64,000 nucleotides of DNA, taken from Arthrobacter beigongshangensis. GTDB taxonomy: Bacteria > Bacillota > Bacilli > Bacillales_A > Planococcaceae. A program made the position numbers and the translations under genes. Location: contig NZ_JADHDX010000008.1 of assembly GCF_016820585.1 (NCBI RefSeq), positions 1 to 64,000 of the forward strand, written 5' to 3'. The notes beneath the pieces were generated by a model. That model saw only the letters and a list, made by a program, of their open reading frames with translations. It was not told the origin of the DNA and did not search any database. Of this stretch, positions 60,479 through 64,000 are shown piece by piece (position 1 is the first letter of the stretch; every line of letters begins with the position of its first letter).

Positions 60479-61398
60479 TATTGCTCTTCACCAACAATTT
60501 TCACTTCCAGCTCTAAATCCACGTCAAACTTCTTTTTCACTTCTACTTTCACCATATCAATCGTCTGAATATAATCAGAAGCTGTCGCATTGTTTTTATT
60601 AATAATAAAACCAGCGTGCTTCAATGATACTTCGGCGCCACCATGCCCTTTTCCTTGCAAGCCACAGTCTTGAATCAGCTTTCCTGCAAAATAGCCAGGT
60701 GGACGCTTAAAGACGCTACCCGCCGAAGGATATTCAAGCGGTTGCTTGGACTCGCGCTGAAATGTTAAATCAGCCACCTTTGCATCAATAGCCTCTTGTT
60801 CTCCTTCTGCTAATTGGAAATCAGCAGACAGTACATAATAACCTTCTTTCGCGATAATACTCTGGCGGTAGCCAAGCTCTAATTCCTCTTTTGACAAAAC
60901 AAGCTGTTGTCCAGACCTCGTTAACACGGTTGCTTGCACAATAATATCTTTAATTTCTCCACCGTATGCGCCAGCATTCATCGCCATTGCGCCTCCAATA
61001 GAACCAGGGATACCGCAGGCAAACTCAATCCCTGTCAAAGTCGATGCTGCGGCGCGCTTAGACACATCAATTATGAGTGCACCCGCCTCCGCATGGACAT
61101 GCTTCCCTTCAATCTGAATTGCATTGAGCTTCGCTAAATGAAGAACAATCCCTCTGACACCGCCATCTCTCACAACCATATTGGACCCATTGCCTAGCAA
61201 TAATAATGGAATTTCACGTTCATGGGCATAGCGCACTGTCACCGCAGTTTCTTCAATCGTTGCAGGAATGACTAGCAGGTCTGCTGCGCCACCCAATTTA
61301 GTCATCGTATATTTACAAAGCGGTTCATCTACGAGTAATGTACCTTGTGTAATTTTAGTTTGTAGCTCCTCAAGCCATTGATGCTTCGACATCAACAT
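60478..61398 (-). CDS. murB: UDP-N-acetylenolpyruvoylglucosamine reductase
   Basis: 306-aa FAD enzyme completing UDP-MurNAc. YTMTKLGGAADLL and LLLLGNGSNMVVRDGG (FAD binding), GIPGSIGGAMAMNAGAYGGE, and SAGSVFKRP with the catalytic serine are all present; the size fits the type IIb MurB of Bacillales. The first ATG (61398) has AAGGG 5 nt upstream; a second ATG two codons later is an alternative. Monocistronic. Confidence 0.96.
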   Translation of the reverse strand: MLMSKHQWLEELQTKITQGTLLVDEPLCKYTMTKLGGAADLLVIPATIEETAVTVRYAHEREIPLLLLGNGSNMVVRDGGVRGIVLHLAKLNAIQIEGKHVHAEAGALIIDVSKRAAASTLTGIEFACGIPGSIGGAMAMNAGAYGGEIKDIIVQATVLTRSGQQLVLSKEELELGYRQSIIAKEGYYVLSADFQLAEGEQEAIDAKVADLTFQRESKQPLEYPSAGSVFKRPPGYFAGKLIQDCGLQGKGHGGAEVSLKHAGFIINKNNATASDYIQTIDMVKVEVKKKFDVDLELEVKIVGEEQ

Positions 61399-61567
61399 TC
61401 AATCCCTTCAATAGACCATATCAAATATATTCAGCGTGTTTGAAAACTCACTGGACTGGGTAAACCTTTTACATCTTGTTCCCTTTCATAGTATGCGTGG
61501 AATTTTTTCTTTTGACAAGCAATTTCATCAACTGCAATCATACATTTTGCACTACAAATAAAAATAT

Positions 61568-61603
61568 ATCTTAAATTCAAGATTTTTATCTTGACTTCAA
61601 GGT
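61568..61603. promoter_or_regulatory. Twin MarR-type operators at yceI promoter
   Basis: ATCTTAAATTCAAGAT (61568-61583) and ATCTTGACTTCAAGGT (61588-61603) are near-palindromes 20 bp apart (two helical turns). The second covers the -35. The motif resembles MhqR/MarR-type boxes (ATCTnGAATTCnAGAT); the regulator is not identified. Confidence 0.65.
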
Positions 61604-61619
61604 ATGCAGGAATTATAGT
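61591..61619 (+). promoter_or_regulatory. yceI promoter
   Basis: TTGACT (61591-61596), 17 bp, TATAGT (61614-61619), 36 nt upstream of the start. Confidence 0.85.
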
Positions 61620-61655
61620 AAGAACAGATCTTATTTCAGAAAGGAAGTTTTAACA

Positions 61656-62180
61656 ATGACAAAATGGACAGTAGATGCTTCACACACGAGTGTTGGTTTC
61701 ACAGTAAAACACATGATGGTTTCAAAAGTAAAAGGTAGCTTCGGAGTAGTTGAAGGAACGCTTGAAGGAAATCCTGAAGATTTAACAGGCGCGAAAATCG
61801 ATTTCAAAATCGACGCTTCTTCTATCAATACAAATAGCGAAGACCGAGACAACCACCTTCGTTCAGGGGACTTCTTCGATACAGAAACGTACCCGAGCAT
61901 CACATTCGTTTCAACAGATATCGTGAAAAAAGGCGGCAGCTACGATGTAACTGGCGATATGACAATCAAAGACGTAACGAAAAAAATTACGTTTGAAGTA
62001 GAATACGAAGGTACAGGGAAAAACCCTTGGGGCATTGATGTTGCAGCTTTCGAAGTTGAAGGAAAAATTTCAAGAAAAGAGTTTGGCCTTACATGGAACC
62101 AAGCACTTGAAGCAGGCGGCGTTCTTGTAGGAGACGATATTAAAATTTCTATCGACCTACAAGTAAACCCAGCTCAATAA
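61656..62180 (+). CDS. YceI-family lipid-binding-like protein
   Basis: 174 aa with the complete YceI beta-barrel pattern: WTVDASHTSVGFTVKHMMVS at the N-terminus, DNHLRSGDFFDTETYPSITF in the middle and GKISRKEFGLTWNQALEAGG near the end. The family binds isoprenoid-like lipids. No signal peptide, so cytoplasmic. AGAAAGGAAG precedes the ATG. Promoter with two operator-like palindromes suggests induction, perhaps by quinone or oxidative stress (inference). Confidence 0.93.
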   Translation: MTKWTVDASHTSVGFTVKHMMVSKVKGSFGVVEGTLEGNPEDLTGAKIDFKIDASSINTNSEDRDNHLRSGDFFDTETYPSITFVSTDIVKKGGSYDVTGDMTIKDVTKKITFEVEYEGTGKNPWGIDVAAFEVEGKISRKEFGLTWNQALEAGGVLVGDDIKISIDLQVNPAQ

Positions 62181-62187
62181 AAACAAT

Positions 62188-62228
62188 AAACGGACGCACG
62201 ATCTTTTGATCATGCGTCCGTTTTTTCA
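62188..62228 (+). terminator. Terminator of yceI
   Basis: ACGGACGCA-CGATC / GATCA-TGCGTCCGT stem followed by T6. Confidence 0.9.
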
Positions 62229-62245
62229 TCTTCAGTTTAGGATAT

Positions 62246-62893
62246 TCAGTGATTTTCTAATTCTTCTGCCGCTACTTTGCGCAGCGCTTCTGCAAAGGCT
62301 TCAGCGGGCTGTGCACCTGAAATGGCATATTTGCGGTTAATGACGAAAAACGGTACGCCTTGTACGCCAATCTGTCCCGCTTCTGTGATGTCTGCCCTTA
62401 CCTCCGCTGCAAATTCGTCAGAATCAAGCACTTGTTGCGCACGCTCTCGAGAAATCCCTACTTCCTCTGCAAGTCGAAGTAAGACATCTTCTGTACCAAT
62501 TTTCTCAGCATCAATAAAATACGCTTTCAGGAATCGTTCTGACACTTGTGCTCCAAGACCTTGCTGCTCAGCAAGCTTTGCAAGACGATGTGCATTAAAT
62601 GTATTCGCAGGTGTCATCTTACTGAAATCATAATCTAAACCGACTGTCTTCGCTTGAACGACGACATTATCCGTCATCTTCTTCGCCTCATCAATGCTCG
62701 TTCCATATTTCTTAGCAAGCACTTCTTCCATCGATTCATCTGACGTCGCAGGTGAGTTCGGATCCAATTCAAATGCTTTGAAAATAACCTCTGCATTTTC
62801 CTCTAGGCCTGTTTCCTTCAGAGCTTCCTCAAACCTCCGCTTACCGATATAGCAAAATGGACATACATAGTCCGACCAAATTTCAATCTTCAT
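62246..62893 (-). CDS. DsbA-family oxidoreductase (FrnE-like)
   Basis: 215 aa, thioredoxin fold with inserted helical domain. The active site CPFC (11-14) lies in WSDYVCPFCYIG, and GVQGVPFFVINRKYAISGAQP carries the cis-Pro loop. FrnE-like proteins are cytosolic disulfide isomerases or polyketide-type enzymes; substrate unknown. The ATG at 62893 follows GAAAGGTG; the longer frame to 62947 has no SD. A tandem repeat lies about 100 nt upstream. Confidence 0.92.
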   Translation of the reverse strand: MKIEIWSDYVCPFCYIGKRRFEEALKETGLEENAEVIFKAFELDPNSPATSDESMEEVLAKKYGTSIDEAKKMTDNVVVQAKTVGLDYDFSKMTPANTFNAHRLAKLAEQQGLGAQVSERFLKAYFIDAEKIGTEDVLLRLAEEVGISRERAQQVLDSDEFAAEVRADITEAGQIGVQGVPFFVINRKYAISGAQPAEAFAEALRKVAAEELENH

Positions 62894-62996
62894 TTTTACA
62901 CACACCTTTCTTATCTCCATTTTAGGTTCAATCAAAGGAGGCAACAATGAATATGCTTACCGGCAGGGTAAATTGGGGTGTTGTAATGGCAAACTA
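62894..62996. other. Upstream region of the FrnE-type gene
   Basis: A/T-rich sequence between the FrnE-type start and the tandem repeat. No clear sigma-A promoter is seen. Confidence 0.35.
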
Positions 62997-63164
62997 GCAA
63001 ACTGTAAGAGTGAATTGCAAAACTGTAAGAGTAATCACGCAAACTCTATGAGTAAACCACGAAACTGTAAGAGTAACTGGAAACTATAAGAGTAAACCGC
63101 GAAACTGTAAGAGTAACCATGCTAACTATAAGAGTAAACTACGAAACTGTAAGAGTAACTCACA
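62997..63164. repeat. Tandem repeat, eight units of about 21 bp
   Basis: Eight units of the form gAAACTGTAAGAGTAAnCnc start at about 62997, 63017, 63039, 63061, 63079, 63101, 63121 and 63142. From the fourth unit on, CTGTAAGAGTAAC and CTATAAGAGTAAAC versions alternate, suggesting a 42-bp dimer unit. No open frame crosses it on either strand. Confidence 0.85.
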
Positions 63165-63173
63165 AGACAGATA

Positions 63174-63209
63174 AAAGGCTGCGCCCAATTCATCTGGGCA
63201 CAGCCTTTA
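63174..63209. terminator. Terminator of ppaC
   Basis: AAAGGCTGCGCCCA / TGGGCACAGCCTTT stem with a 7-nt loop, placed after the ppaC stop. Confidence 0.9.
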
Positions 63210-63219
63210 TTCAATCAAC

Positions 63220-64000
63220 TCACTTCAACGCATCCGTCAATACTGGCACAATCTGCTTCTTACGCGAAACGACGCCTTGCAATGTTGCTGTATTATTAAC
63301 CAGCTCTACATTGAATGCTGCGCTTGCCCGCTCCGCCTCTTTACCAAGTGCCAAAACGACCGAATCATTATTCAAAATGTCCGTCACAACAAATAGGAAC
63401 AGACCAAGCTCTTTCTTCGCAATAACGCCGTTCAACAATTCTTCAAGTTCAGCCTGACGGTCCATAACATCGTTAATATCAATAGCATTCACTTGCGCAA
63501 TCTCGATTTTGACATCTCCAAACGAAAATTCTTTCGCATCGAGTTCAATCAAATCTTCAAGCGTTTTATCGCTTAAATCTGCACCAGCCTTCAACATAGC
63601 CAGTCCATATTCTTGCGCATCTACACCAGCAATCGCAGTCAATTCCTCCGCTGCTGCACGGTCTTCTTCTGTAAACGTTGGTGATTTGAATAGCAACGAA
63701 TCTGAGATAATGGCAGACAGCATTAGTCCTGCAATCTCTTTTGGCACCGCTATACCATTTTCCTTGTACAGCTTATTCAAAATTGTTGCCGTACAGCCGA
63801 CTGGCTCTGCACGGTAATACAACGGATCACTTGTTGCAAAGTTAGCAATTCGATGGTGGTCAACAACTTCAATGACCTGTACATCATCCAAATCGTCCAC
63901 ACTTTGTTGTTTTTCGTTATGGTCAACAAGAATTACCTGCGCCGCATCTGGTGCCGCTTTATCAATCAAACGTGGTGCTTCAAACCCGAAATAATCCAGC
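63220..64000 (-). CDS. ppaC: Manganese-dependent inorganic pyrophosphatase, 5' end off-window
   Basis: Family II (DHH) pyrophosphatase; 260 residues of the C-terminal part are visible and the frame stays open to the right edge, so the N-terminus (with the first metal ligands) is missing. Seen: [12 protein letters not shown], the DHH motif [21 protein letters not shown] and the DHHA2 substrate domain with SRKKQIVP near the C-terminus. It hydrolyses PPi, driving biosynthesis. Confident in identity from the DHH and DHHA2 motifs. Confidence 0.94.
   Translation of the reverse strand, partial: LDYFGFEAPRLIDKAAPDAAQVILVDHNEKQQSVDDLDDVQVIEVVDHHRIANFATSDPLYYRAEPVGCTATILNKLYKENGIAVPKEIAGLMLSAIISDSLLFKSPTFTEEDRAAAEELTAIAGVDAQEYGLAMLKAGADLSDKTLEDLIELDAKEFSFGDVKIEIAQVNAIDINDVMDRQAELEELLNGVIAKKELGLFLFVVTDILNNDSVVLALGKEAERASAAFNVELVNNTATLQGVVSRKKQIVPVLTDALK

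Noticed and set aside
62997..63164. CRISPR array
   Set aside because: Units are about 21 bp with no unique spacers of 25-40 bp, no dyad in the repeat and no cas genes nearby.

Overview
The window looks like chromosomal DNA of a low-GC, Gram-positive member of the Bacillales, most likely Planococcaceae (Sporosarcina-like). The evidence is gene order, strong Shine-Dalgarno (SD) sites, frequent TTG starts and sigma-B promoters of the GTTT-N13/14-GGGTA type. The genus is inferred, not proven. No prophage, insertion sequence, CRISPR array or biosynthetic cluster was seen.

Layout. 1-820: minus-strand tRNA operon (Glu-Gln-Lys-Leu-Arg-Gly) running into an rRNA-operon promoter and leader whose 16S gene should start just off the left edge. 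1-20.5 kb is the block known from Bacillus subtilis, in reverse: ydcK(SprT)-tex, the sigma-B stress operon (rsbX-sigB-rsbW-rsbV-rsbU-rsbT-rsbS-rsbR), the mazEF toxin-antitoxin pair, alr, a ydcC-type lipoprotein, acpS, a divergent rhomboid protease, the ydbT/ydbS PH-domain proteins, the cshA RNA helicase, an esterase, murF and ddl. 20.8-36.8 kb: rodA, three MFS transporters, an HD-GYP protein, a MalT-like LuxR regulator, a TPR-XRE regulator, the cystine transporter tcyP, cardiolipin synthase and a VanY-type peptidase. 37-50.7 kb: yidC, an AraC regulator, several small sigma-B-type stress genes, acetyltransferases, cvfB-mntR, cadC-cadA, SulP-UspA and a DmpA-type aminopeptidase. 51-64 kb: a membrane-anchored penicillin-acylase-family hydrolase, the complete mrpABCDEFG antiporter operon, a two-domain UspA-like protein, murB, yceI, a DsbA/FrnE-type protein and the partial pyrophosphatase ppaC.

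How it fits together. The general stress sigma factor and its partner-switching regulators are encoded here. Sigma-B-type promoters lie in front of rsbV (autoregulation) and three small genes: a YtxH-like protein, a 32-aa membrane peptide and a 51-aa DUF5670-type membrane protein. Cell-wall precursor genes (alr, ddl, murF, murB, rodA, a VanY-type peptidase) and envelope/ion homeostasis genes (mrp, cls, yidC, cadA, mntR) make up much of the rest.

Most notable non-coding signals: a dispersed multi-hairpin intergenic repeat with several full or partial copies; an eight-unit tandem repeat upstream of the FrnE-type gene; an intrinsic terminator about 25 nt after the cshA promoter; and paired palindromic operators around the MFS/XRE, cadCA and yceI promoters. 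Many start codons were moved from the longest reading frame to a downstream ATG/TTG with a properly spaced SD site.
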